DNA from: Thamnaconus septentrionalis
Taxonomy: Eukaryota > Chordata > Actinopteri > Tetraodontiformes > Monacanthidae
NCBI GenBank assembly: GCA_009823395.1
Contig: CM020510.1
Location: 10,784,773 to 10,848,772, forward strand
Length of the DNA: 64,000 nt
Direction of reading: 5' to 3'
Shown: in pieces, positions 42,345 through 54,389 of the stretch
Numbering within the stretch: position 1 is the first letter of the stretch
Layout: the number at the start of each line of letters is the position of its first letter
Notes under the pieces: generated by a model
Told to the model about the DNA's origin: nothing
The model's input: only the letters and a program-made list of their open reading frames with translations
Database searches by the model: none
Translations under genes and position numbers: made by a program

Positions 42345-42640
42345 GATCCATCCGTCCATTTCCTATCACAGTTTCACCTGCTCTCAGGGGTGGCGGAGGC
42401 GCTGGAGTCCATCCCAGCTGCCTCAGGGTGAAGGCGGGGTCACATCCCCAATACGTCGGCGCTTCATCGCGAGACACGCGCGACCTTCCACAGCCAGGGA
42501 TGATTTTTAGAGTTCTCAGTCAGCCCAGTGTGCACGTGTTTGGACTGTGGGCGGCAGTCAGAGTGCCTGGAGAGTCCTCAGGCCTGGGAATAGAAGCAAC
42601 GACCTTCCTGTTTTGAGGCGGCGGAACTTGCAAACTGACA
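42345..42640 (-). mobile_element. Teleost interspersed repeat, inverted copy
   Basis: Read on the plus strand the blocks are 'gatccatccgtccatttcct', 'cgctggagtccatcccagct', 'gcctcagggtgaaggcgggg', 'tgtttggactgtgggcggca' and 'gagtgcctggagagtcctca', ending near 'ggcggcggaacttgcaaact'. This is the reverse complement of the family at 23393 and 29222, with its GATG tail on the left. Confidence 0.72.
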
Positions 42641-43712
42641 TTCAGCGCAATTTTTGTTTTTTTTGTTTTTTAAGTTTAGCAATTTGATGCTAAAAGCTCC
42701 ATTATCTCTGAAGGAGGAGTGCTAAGAGCTGATGGCGTTCACCTTCACAGAGGGGGCAATAAGTGAGAGGTCTGAGGTAGAGGCCATTTCATTGGTGGAG
42801 TAAAACAAAAAAAACATCATGGTTAGAGCTGCCTGATTGCACTCAATGTCATTTTGAAACCAGTGGAGGGAGAGAAAAAAAACAGCCTGAGTGCCCAGGA
42901 ACAAAAGTTCAGTGTGAGATTCTGTGTCAGGAGTCAACACATGTGGGCAGCTGCCGCTCGCACAAATATTTAGGGTTACGGCTGGGAAAGTATGGCAGCC
43001 GGATTAACGGCAATTAAGAGGTAAACATTTCCAACGGCGTAGGATTACATTTTAACGGTAGCCAGAGGCGCTGAGTGATACGTCACCCGGGGAGGGAGAC
43101 GGGCCGGCCGGGCACCACAAAGCAATTTAGCCTGGAAAAGTCTCTGATTAGCGGAGCATTAAAGCCTGTCATCAGGGCCCAGCCGGGCCAACTGGGCACC
43201 GTTAAACAGGGAGCTAAATGACAGCCGAGCGGCGAAGTCAAAACTGAGAGAAAACGAGGGCGATTTCAAAAACAAAATGCGCAAAAACAAAACACTCGCT
43301 CCAGCTGAGTTTTAAAACTGTTTAGAAACAAAAAAGAGGAAAAAAACCTCGGCGCTCCAGAGTCATTTACTCTTTTCCAAAGCTTTTTTTTTTTTTTACC
43401 TCCCCTGATTCTGACATGATTGCGAGTCAAAGAGCCACTTGTGTTGTGTGTATATCATCTTGTGCTGCGCTGTTGATGCTTGGTGGCAGGCGACGCTCTC
43501 ATGTGTAATTAATGCTGGGAAGGCATCGGGAGACGAGCTCGGCGAGAGCGGCTCTCCTCCTCCCCCGCCGGCTGAGTGCAGCCTTTGTCCCCGGACCTCT
43601 GAGGAGGTGTTTCTGGTGGCACGCGAGCTCCACTGTTCCTCCCAGTACAAGGTAGCCGGCGCCGCATCGCACCTGGAGCACAGGTCCCCACAAACGCAAG
43701 AGGAGCTGAGGC

Positions 43713-43763
43713 TCTTCTTCTTCTTCTTCTTCTTCTTCTTCTTCTTCTTCTTCTTCTTCTTCT
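43713..43763. repeat. (CTT)n trinucleotide microsatellite
   Basis: Seventeen CTT units in a row, then (TA)n. The repeat accounts for the poly-Phe and poly-Arg frames here. Confidence 0.96.
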
Positions 43764-43909
43764 ATATATATATAAATAAATCAAAAAACATTCCAGGCTT
43801 GGTGACAGAAAAGGCCGTTAAGAAATGAGATCCCTGGTTCGGTCCTTCTGGACCGAGCTGAGCTCGACTTAGCGGTGAGGGGTTGAAGTCAGGGGAGAAT
43901 CGCAGCCCT

Positions 43910-43911
<2 letters not shown>

Positions 43912-43945
<34 letters not shown>
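43912..43945. repeat. (GT)n microsatellite
   Basis: A GT run of about 34 bp followed by GAGAGAGAG. Confidence 0.95.
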
Positions 43946-43953
<8 letters not shown>

Positions 43954-44679
43954 GCCAGGACTGTTTTAACATCGCTGCGCTGGCACTCCTTCTTTATTCC
44001 TCCTCTTTTTCCTCCCTCCTGCCACAGGCGACTGAGCCGCATCCAAAGGTAACAAACTCAACTCTGAGCTTGAGCCCAACGTGGAAATGTTTTAAAGCTA
44101 CAATTGCTATTTCACTTTTTCTCTCTCATTTTTTCCATGTCCCCTTCGCTGCAGCGTATCCCTCCGCCTCGACCCCGGCCCACCCCGACCCCGGCCCACC
44201 CCACCTCCGCTCTGCACTCGTTCCCCTCGCAGATTTCCCGCCGCAGATCATTCCCAGCGACCGCAGCGCAGTCTTGAGATTCCCCGGCAGTATTTAGTGG
44301 TGGAAGGAAGCAGCAGCAGCTCCACGAGACGTCTTTGAAAACGTCCTCGTCTGTCTGTCTGTCTGTCTTGGAGTCTTGTGAGCAGGCGTGCTCTCGGAGC
44401 GGAGCTGCTCTCGCTGGTGGTGGTGGAGGTGAAGGGGGGTTGTGATGGTATGCGTGCAGAATCACAACCCCCCCCCACACACACACACACACACACACCC
44501 CACTCTCCCTCCGTTATGTGGTTGGGAGCGGGGATCGATCCCCGAGCTAGAGGAGAGATTTTCATTTTGTCCGCCGTGCGTGGAGGCGAGGCTCCTCGCT
44601 CTGGCTTTAACCCCCGAGTGACACTTCAGACTCACGTTAGCCGCCAGTGACCCATCAGAGCCTTGACAAGTGCTTATTA

Positions 44680-44720
44680 AATAATAATAATAATAATGAT
44701 AATAATAATTATAATGATAA
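44680..44720. repeat. (AAT)n microsatellite
   Basis: AAT trinucleotides with a few GAT and TAT interruptions. Confidence 0.88.
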
Positions 44721-46341
44721 TACGTTCACACGTGGCCCACTTCCTGCGTGCACCGGTTGGATCCTCTGAACCCGTCCGGCGCCCGCACTGCGTCGCTCTC
44801 TTTCTTTTTCCGCGGGAGCCAGAAATCCAGGATGAAAGCGTTTTTCTCATCCATCGTTTTTTTTTTTTTTCAACCGGAGTGTTTACCTGAAATTTCCAGG
44901 CACTGAGGTGGAACAAAGCAACGGCGGCGGCCTGAAAGCCACCGGGCTCCTCGTAAACCGCAGCGAAGCTGCACTTTTGTGTCACTCAGAGGGATCTGCA
45001 CTCCTGCGACGCTGCAGCGGCTTCCTGTGTTTGTTTTATTTCTGATCAACAGGTACTGTTCTGTCCAACCAGCCCCAACCATCAGCAGATAAGGGACAGT
45101 ATTTTATGAGTCCAATGGAGTTGCATACAGTGTGAAAGGAAACGGCACTCAGAGGAAGCAGGTCTTAAAAATTGAACAGATGAAAATGCGGCGCTACGTT
45201 TTTCATTCCTGGTCCACTGGCTTCTGTATTCATTTGCGAGTTGAATATAATACCTCATTCCCATACACAGCAGAAATATGCTTGATTTGACTTATGACTG
45301 ATTGATGCGGCATGTTCACTTTGTTTCTTGTTTTAATTAATTCCACCCAGAGCAGAATCTTGTATGTGAGTGAGTGTGTGTGTGCGCACGGATAATAGAA
45401 GCTGACACCTGTTACAGAAATGTTACCAAGTGTGTTTCCATTAATTGGCGCACAAAACTGTGCAAAATATAAGCTGTGGGTGTAAAAGACGCCTCATTCA
45501 CCTCGTTTACAGTTCACGCGGCACGTGCAAGCAGTCACGCGCCACGGCAGAGTGGCTGATATATCTTTAGCTACGGCGAGAGGTTAAATGAGACTTGCTG
45601 CCAGGCGAGAAGCAGCAGAGAAATAAATACTGCAGGAGATGGAGACCTCCAGGCAGCAACCAGGGAGGGGAAACGTCCACAGAAGCTCTGAAAGTTGCTG
45701 CAGTGGATGTGAAGCTGCCAAAAAAATGTTGAACTCCCTTCACCGCAATTCTTGGACTGACTCACCGCACACGGGGGACACACACATTCTAGTGTTGTAT
45801 GGATTTATTTATTGTTTTAGTTTTACACAAATCTGTTTCGAAAACTAAAGTATTGCATTCTACTAAACGGTGAATAAATGTTGTAGTGAGGAAAATAAAT
45901 AATGTAATGCAGGAAAAAAAAGAAAAGAAAAAGAAAACACTTGGAAAAGTATGTCACAGGAAATGTGCGTTTTTATTCAAGTTAATTAGAGATTTAGAGT
46001 ATTTTATTTTGCTGAAGTAAAGAAAATGTTTTCATTTAAACCCCCTATCAACACAACATCTTGTCTTTAGTTGCAACATGTTTGCGTGTGTGTGTTTCTT
46101 CTCTGCTTTGGAGCCGTGATGGTTATCTCTCAGGCCACTGACTCTTGACTCTGTTTCTTGAAGAGGCTTCGTCTGCTTCGTCTCATTCGCCAAAAAAAAA
46201 GCACAAAGAAGCCACGACCTCTGGACACACGGCCCATTTCTGCTTAAAGAGGGGCCACATTTTCAGTGGATTATCTCAGTTTGACCCTCTTCAGCTCTCG
46301 GTGGGATCACTTTTTCCAGACGCTTGCTCCAAACCAAACAG

Positions 46342-46370
<29 letters not shown>
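46342..46370. repeat. (CA)n microsatellite
   Basis: A clean CA run of about 29 bp. Confidence 0.94.
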
Positions 46371-46373
<3 letters not shown>

Positions 46374-47866
46374 TTTACCGAGGCCAAAGTCAGTATAAAC
46401 AAATCTTGAGAAAATAGCAACTCTTTGTCTATATCCTGTATTTTTGTGTCTAAGTTTTGTACATCTCTATTTTATTCAGATGTTCCTGTTCATGTTTTGC
46501 TCGGACCGGCGAGGTCAACAGTGACCTCGCCCTGCTGTCGGAGGGCATCTTAACGAGCTCCCGCCTAAATCGTTTTTTTGGCTGATCTCTTTGGTGACAA
46601 ACCCGTCGTCGTTCCTTTAGTTGTAACCAAAGCAGGAAGTGGCAGCAGCAAGGTGTTGTAAGAAAGCACAGGAGGAGAAGTAATTGCCGTGACCTTTGAA
46701 AATGCTGCTGCTTGAGGGGTTAGCGTCCATGCTGCGTCAGCTGCAGTTCTATTGTAACATTTACATATTAGAGGGAACAGAAAAAAAAACAAAAAAAACA
46801 AAAACTGGCAGTTGGTGGAACTTTGGCGATGGATTGACTAAAGTTCCGTCCTTTGCACCAGTAGGAGGCTGAAAAAAAAAATCTGATTCGTCCAAGTTTT
46901 TAAAGGGACCATTGCCTTCCAAATGTTTTCTCTGGGCTGTTTAACCAGATGGATACAGTGAGCAAATCCAACAGATCCTTGAAATGTTCCATCTCACAGT
47001 AATATGTCTGGATAAATAAAGAAAATATGGACCGCTGCCTCCTGTCAGTTTAACTCAAACAAAGAACTCCCATATCAGCGCTGTTTACTCTGTCGCAGCG
47101 GCACAAGGGTGACGAGGAAAGTCAAGAAATGCAGTGTGACAAACAGCCGTGGTGACATAAAATTCACCGTGTCCATTAGCACAAACAGAATGCCGCTTAA
47201 AATAGCCTGAATTTTATGCATATCATATTTCAATTTGGAACCGGTTCCATCTTTAATGGATACGTGTTGGCTAATGCCGTCAATTATTATTTAGCTCGTG
47301 TGCTGCGTGATTTCGTTTCAGATCCCCAATAATTTGATTCGGGGGGGATTCAATAAATGCAGCTTTGTTTAAACCGCATGTGGCTTCAGCTCAGTCAATA
47401 TGCGTTGGTATTAATGAGGACCAGCGCTGTGAAAAATCATTAGCCTAAGTGACACATCGAGCAGTGAAAGTTGGCAAACGCACCAAATGGACGGCGGATT
47501 TGACGGCCAAATGTTTTCGCTGGCCGAGGTTCAGGCGGCATTTCCTGCCAGGCGTGGGGATGGGGGCTTGGGGGAGGGGGGGTTCTATTGGAGTGCAGTC
47601 ATTGGAGAGCTTTGAGTTGCGTATGTATATGGATGTGATGCGGACAAAGCAGCGCAAATGTAGCGACTCATTCGAATCACGTGATTCTGATGGCGCCCGA
47701 AGTCGAGATGGAGAGCAGGAAGTGGAGAGCCGAGAAAGAGAGAGAGAAGAAAGTGTGTGTCGTGCTCGATGAAACCAGGAAGGAAAAAAAGAAAATGAGT
47801 AAATAGGTCGCACGGATGTCTTTCTTATGAATAAACGAATGAGTTCATCAGTTCGCTGTTGGTTTA

Positions 47867-48039
47867 ATGCCATGCAAGTCTATGGGGTCAAAAGTCAACT
47901 TTGTCCTAGAGACATGGGGCCACTTGCAGGTTCATCGGGATCCCTCAAGACACAACCACGTCAAATTTGGGGCTTCTAGTCCAACAAAAATTTTCTTCCT
48001 CCAAGGTGCGGCGTGACAGAGAAAGTTTGAGAACCACTG
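47867..48039 (+). mobile_element. Dispersed repeat with hAT-like right end, solitary copy
   Basis: A complete single copy of the unit at 22302, from ATGCCATGCAAGTCTATGGG to GAACCACTG. The flanks repeat: GGTTTAA directly precedes TGCCATG, and GGTTTAA overlaps or follows the CACTG end. This suggests a target-site duplication of 6-7 bp, near the 8 bp typical of hAT insertion. It contains no telomere-type hexamers, so those are specific to the 32-kb array. Confidence 0.8.
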
Positions 48040-51000
48040 GTTTAACTGAGCTTTTTTTTTTCTTTTTGTCTGGATTCTACTTTATGACAGTTTGTGTCAG
48101 GGATATTTACAGTGTGCTGTAGTGAGCTGCTACATTTTATTGTTTCCAGTCCTGTAATTACATTAGTTGGAGTCGCCTTGTTTTACATGCTGCTTCCTTG
48201 TCTTGGTCTGGGCAAACTAGCAAGAGAACAGCAATCACTGTGCGGCTGTTGTGGTGAAATAAAGCTTTTAATAGGAAATCAACAGGGATCAACAACCAGA
48301 CCAGATGTATGCGGCCCCATTAAAAATGTGTCCTTTTGTTTAAGTTCTTGTTGGCTTTTTCTTTCTGTCGGTCAGGTTCTTAAATTGTTCCATGCTGTGA
48401 GCAACAATCTCGAGTGCTGAAGAAAAAAAAAAAATCTTGACTGTTTTTTTTTTCTGGTTTGATTGATTCTTAACAACACAGGACGACGCCGTGATGAGGC
48501 ATGTTGTGAGTGGCACCCTGCTAGCCATCAAGCAGGCTCACACTAACAGTAATAATAGTTATTTAAATCTAGAAAATCTTCCAAATTTGCAAGTGTTTGT
48601 GGGTGGTTGGTGTCACTGGCACTGAAAGAAAACTGGCGTTAGTGAAAATATTTATTTGAAGTTCTCATGCAAATAAGTTAGAATCCTCTTTTCTTTGCAA
48701 AAAAAGAAGAAGAAGAAGCCATGAAAAGACTGTCAAGGCTGCGTTAAGACAGCGTGGGCTCAGGGGCTGCAGCTTTTCCAGGGTCTTTTTAAACCCCCCG
48801 CATGCAGCATCAGCGCTTAACATTTCCACAAACATCAGCTTCATGTAAATTAAGTGCAATTATGCACCAGAAATCACTCAAGACTGTGTGTGTTCGCTTT
48901 ATTGCTGTCAAGGCGCCAATTATCTAAATAATTTCTACCCATAGAGAAGCCTCAAAAACATATGTTTTTTTTTTGTTTGTTTTTTTAATGCTTTTTGGGA
49001 TGGAACAGGAAAGAGCCGACACCCACTTGCACATCAGTTGAGTCTTTTGACTAACAAGTTTCAAATGATTTCCACACTGAGGAGAACACACACATGTCCG
49101 CCTGCTTCCGTCTTGAAACAGCCTCTTTCTGGCCTTGAGGTCAGCGCCGAGTTGAACTCAACGGAGAAAGCACCTCCCACAGCATCGCTATCTCTGCTCT
49201 GCCTCTGTGCTTTCATGAAGTTTGCTGCATGCTAATTGCGTCGCCGGCTAGCGGAAGACGCGGATGGTGAGGAGAAACTATTTTTGGCCGTGTCCTCTCC
49301 GACTGGCTCACTCACACAGCAGCTTGTGGGTTTTCAATTAACCTCTGGGTTGTTTTGCAGCTTTCTAAGTACCCACTCGGCTTTGAGAAGACTTTTTTTT
49401 TCCTGCCGTTTGTGGAGTTTTTTTTTTTTTTTTTTTACAGTCAAACTTTCACTTTCATTTTAATTTTGCAGAGACTCACATTTAAAATATATATGCCCAC
49501 AGTCAAGCAGGAGTCAAGCTGTGTCCACCTCCTGTGCATGGAGTACTACTGCATAGTACGAGTGTTAATAATACATTGTCACAATATAGTCTTGCTCCAA
49601 CCGAGGCCCAATATGTCTTTTAGTGGAGAGCCATGAGTCCAAGTGTAACACACTCCCTGTGAGAAGATCTTGTGTTTGTTTTTATTTTAATAGTGGCCAA
49701 ATGCTTATTAATAGCCAATACTGGAGAAACCAGCAGAAACAATCCAGTCCAAGTGTAAAAATATAGTGCGTCTCAGTCCAAACACTCCTCCAACCCTCGG
49801 AGCTGTTTTGAGTACATCAGAGAGCTGCGTGGCGCTTTGAATGAAATGCTCTCAGCGCGGCCAGCCAACGCTCTCTCTCTCTCTCTCGCTAGGTATCAGC
49901 CAAATTGAAAAGCGGCTCTCGAACGCGACCTGGCAAACTTGGGTTTGTTACTGCGGAAGCTTTTAGGCAGCTGACGGAAATTAGAGCCCTGACCTCGGCG
50001 GCGCAACGGAATGAAGAGACGACCGTGAGGGGATTTTATTTGATTTGATTATTTTTTTGTTAATGTTGGGGAAAAAGGTGTGGAAGGAGGATAAGGTAGA
50101 GATGGAGGCGCACAACGGCCTCTTCAGTTCAGTTTTAGGCAGCCGCCGCATTAACATTCTGCGCGTCTTGGGGGCTCAGCTGGGGCGTGAAAGGGTGCGA
50201 GGCCAGGAAAGTGCGAGTCCCATCAGCCGGAGCTGCATGGTCTGTTTTTCTAATGGCGCCAGAGCTCCTCTTCACATCACCAATGGTGCAAGAAGAGGTA
50301 ACCGGAGCAGGTGACACCGCGCATTTCACCATCAAGGAGGCGTGAAGAGCCGCCGCCCGGACGACAAGCCGCGGCATAAAAGGCGGATACAGCGTTGCAG
50401 TCGATGGAGGATTTTTTTCTATCTGTCTTTATATTGACTGTTTGCTCGCGTCTTCACCGGCGAGCAGTGGGGATTTAAAATATCGCAGCTTTTCGCTCGC
50501 CACGCCTTGACAGCAGCCACAAGCAGCATTCTAACGTTAATAAACAGGCAGCAATTCACCTACTGGGCCCATGTTGTGGTTTATTCCTCCATAAGGAGGC
50601 AGAGGTCCGCCCGTTCCAATCAGCCTTTCATTAGAACTGTTGTTATTTGGCCTGTCAGGGGAGGTAATACCTCGTGACAGGCCGCGCGTCAGCTTGGCAG
50701 CCTGCTATCTCATATTTACTGACGGGGGCTTTGGTTGCCTCTCGTCACTCCGCGCGGCCCCTTCACACTCAGCGGGGCAACGAGACACTTCACGCTAATG
50801 TGTGCGTGGCTACGTGACGCTGAACGTCGACTTGTTTTTGTTTTTGTGTTTTTTTTTTCCCCGTCCCTTAAACAGTCAAGGGTTCCAAGTTATTTTTCTC
50901 TCCTTTTCGCCAAAGGCTTTGAGATGAATCCCTCCCTTGTAGCCACCAGCCTCGACGTGTTTACCCGGCAGTGAAAGAAGCTGCGTAGTGAAGCTGAGTG

Positions 51001-51120
51001 GCTCGCCAGACACTGATTCATACACAAGCAGCGAACCATCCGCTCGTTGACATACGGCAATTAATGTGGGCGGGACAGTCTGGGATAGTAATTCTATAGA
51101 AAATGTAAATACTGCTAGTG
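48040..51120 (+). other. nectin1: Intron block without recognisable content
   Basis: Only homopolymer runs (T9-T18, for example 49420-49437) and a short (CT)n at 49871-49887 stand out. No exon is seen. Confidence 0.45.
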
Positions 51121-51170
51121 GCCATTACATTAGGTGCACCTTGCTCGTACTGGCTACCTCATAAAGTTGC
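51121..51170. mobile_element. Tc1/mariner-like end remnant
   Basis: 'cattacattaggtgcacctt' and 'gctcgtactggctacctcat' are a more diverged version of the short inverted-repeat remnant at 37219-37272. Confidence 0.4.
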
Positions 51171-51189
51171 TGTTGTCTTTCTCTGGTCT

Positions 51190-51560
51190 CCAAGCAGCTG
51201 CGTTCAATCATTTAAGCCGTCCTAAATCGGGAGACTTAACAGAAAAGCAGACAAGGGGAATACAAAAGAACAAGCAACAAAGAAAAACCAAGAACAGACC
51301 TGAAACCGACTGCACACTATGGCGCGAACACTATGGACCCAAACCTGGACAGGAAACAATGAACCAACAAAGACCAAGAGAGACAAGAACTATTTATACA
51401 CTGGGGCAGGGGAACACAGGTGAGAACAATGAACGGCAAGGCTGACAACGAGACACAGGTGACAGACATCAAGTAATAAACACAGGAAGTAAAACTAAGG
51501 ACGCTGACAACAGAATAAACAGACTTAAAAATAAAACAGGAAGTACACAGAAGATGACAG
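51190..51560 (-). mobile_element. LTR-like retroelement fragment (possible solo LTR)
   Basis: On the minus strand the segment reads as a C/T-rich region with 'acttcctgttttatttttaa', 'cacctgtgtctcgttgtcag', 'ctcacctgtgttcccctgcc', a TATA box (TGTATAAATAG at about 51390-51400) and T-rich 'tcttggtctttgttggttca'. This layout resembles the U3/R part of teleost Gypsy-type LTRs. No gag or pol frame adjoins it. Neither the TG...CA ends nor a target duplication could be fixed, so both limits are approximate. Confidence 0.4.
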
Positions 51561-54327
51561 TCAGCGTAGAATGCTAGAATGCTGTGGTGTTGTTCGTAGT
51601 GGGGTGTTTATCACAACATAAGCATCTACTTTGTTTCCAAAAAATAAGACTAAGTCTAAACTTCACTTCGAAAATATTTTCAATGATTTACCATTTCATA
51701 TTTTAATAATTAACAGAAGTCGTGCAGTTCTTCCCAATAAATCTCCAAAATGGACAAAGCAGTCCTTTTTCTACTCCTCTATTTTGAATTTTATTTTTCA
51801 TTTTTTTGGTTTGTGGTTCCCTTCAAATGAGCTACATCATCATCTATCACACAATCTTCTCAATTACAGCAAGACCCCTTCTGGTTCTTGCGATTCCGGT
51901 CGTCCGGCACCGAGCCGGATCTGGTGGGAGCTGCTGCAAGGAGCATTAAATCAGCGCCGCCGTGCCGGAATGCTCAGCCATGCAGCACAATTCCGAGGTT
52001 ACAGCAGCTCTGTAGGTTCAAAACGTGGTGAGTCAGACTCCGTCCCAGTAAACACATTCCACGTGGCGGCAATTTAATGAAGTACCGGCCTCGGCGGAGC
52101 GACGCCACGTTTCCAGCTCTTCCGCCGCGTTTTCGCCGGCTGGCGGCTGCTGCTGCTGCAGAAACACACAATCAGGAGAAAAATCCGAGGCGCAATAAGG
52201 TGCAGACCTCTCGACAGAAAAAGGTGGACCGCTGTGAACAAGCGAATGACATCAAGGCCCCCGCGCTCCCACAGGAGACAGCCCTGGAAACAGTGAAGTT
52301 TAACAAGATTATCAAGCTGGGAAGAGGGCGGGAAGGGGAAACGACGCAGCGTGCGCCCCCTTCCACTTGGCAGCGTGAAATCCAGATTTATGAACTCCAT
52401 TAAACCACATTTCTTTTTCTTTATTAGGGCCCTGCAGCATCTCCCTGGTGTGGCAGAAATGGCGAGGGATTAAAAAAAAGTATAGAAAAAAAAAAAGAAT
52501 CTGTTTCAGATAAATTACTTACTGGGCTTTTACTTCCACAGTCAGGTGGGCAGCGATGAGACGCGCCGACTCCTCCGCCGTTCCACCGCGCCGCTTGACT
52601 GCAGGCCAGTGTATGGAACCAGTGGCGACGGCGGCGGTATTTGGGAACAGGTGGCCGCCTCGGCCTGGCACGGGCGGCGGCGGCGGCGTTGGCGCCGGCC
52701 TGCGCTCTCAATCTGTCCACTTGAAAACTCCCCAGAATGGCTGGAAACTATTACGGCCCCCGCGGAGGAGATAGCAATTACAATTTCAGATGGGAAAGAG
52801 GGAGCCGTATCCACTCCTGGAGCAGGACCAGACTTATGACTGGAACATGTATACAAAGTGGCACCGTGCAATTACTGTCCCCCGAGTAACGCCACTAAGC
52901 GGGAATGTCTTTCAGTTTGGCTAGTCAGTGCGTTTCATCGGCCGCTGTCCGCGTGCCGCCGGGTGGCTGCACGTTCAAATCTCGGCGTTGAAATGATGCA
53001 GAGCGTCGTGGTCGGTGCCAGCGTTTGATGCAGCGCACCGGGTGCCTGCAAGGTGGATGCCAGCAATCTGCCGGGATTGGATGGAGGGGTGGTGGGGAAT
53101 TTCTGTTCAAGTGCCGCATTTCTCCACCGAGTGACAGATTGGATTTGGACTGGGAAAAGCCTCCTAACCTCTTGGCCTCCAGTTTGAACCGCTTTGACTC
53201 CGGTATGTGTGACTAACACGTCGAGTGGGACGCCGGTAACACTAGAGCCCACATGTTTTGGCCATTGAGCTCAGCTAGGGGTGTGTGAGATGACCATATT
53301 TCCCTATCCCCCACCCAAAAAAACTGGAATACTCAAACGCTGAATTTAATCCTGCAAGTAGCTCTGTTGGAAAAAAAAAACAAAAACACATACAATCTAT
53401 GAGGGGGGCCCAAGGCAGCATTGGGGTAGCAATCAATTTTCCAGCTTCAGCTGATCACTTGCTTGTGCTTTGGAAAACGCTGCCAGAACTTCTTTGCAGT
53501 GCCTACCCCCCGTCTGGAGAACGCATTCAAGTCTGTGGGTTCAGCCCGAGGAGTGAATTAGCAATAATCACATGCAAAGGCGCTAAATGACTCCTCGCGT
53601 CCCATGATACCTCCAGCTGACTGCACCCCGGAGCCCAACAACCTGCTGAGTAGACGTCGCGCTCCGCCCGCTGGTGCTTTCTTGACTGGCTCAAGAAAAT
53701 ATATGTCTCTGCGGGCCAATAATTGACTTTGGAGCAACACCCGCACAGCCTTCAAAAGGCAGCGGGGGGTGAGTGCAGACTCCAGAGCGGCGTTCCGGTG
53801 TAGTGTGCAGGCTAGGAAAACAACGGCGCGTGCACACCTGTTGCCGCTCGGCCGACGACTCGGGAATACAGAGACGGGCGGCTGCCCCCAGGGTGCGCTG
53901 CACCTGCGCGGAGGCCAAGGTCAAGGCTGTCGGCGCAGGGAGCGGAGTGACAAGCCCGAGGAGCGAGAGCGCCCCTGCATGCACGGCTGCTCTGCACTTA
54001 TTGAAAATCAATAATAATCTCCCAGTGACAGCCGCAAGACGTATTCGAACAATAGGCCGTAGTCAACGGAGAGCGGCCACAATTCTGCGCCGCTTGTCCG
54101 TGGGTGAAGAGTAAAGGTTGAGGGCTCGCGCCATTTATATTTCATTGAGGTCAATTACGGCACTTTTTAAAACTAACACCACGGTAACTTTCCCAGTGGG
54201 GGCGCCGTAAAACATTGATGATGCTCAAAATGCTTTCAGTCCAAATTAGGAATGGAACGAGGATGATGCATTTAATGTTTTCCAGTCAATGCGCATAAAT
54301 GACTAATGTAAAGTAATGGGAACAGAT

Positions 54328-54389
<62 letters not shown>

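Larger units (their letters stand above)
42641..47866 (+). other. nectin1: Intron block with several microsatellites
   Basis: It contains T-runs (43383-43397), (CTT)n (43713-43763), (GT)n (43912-43945), (CTGT)n near 44350-44370, (CA)n (44476-44498), (AAT)n (44680-44720) and (AC)n (46342-46370). No exon or RNA gene is recognised. Confidence 0.45.
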
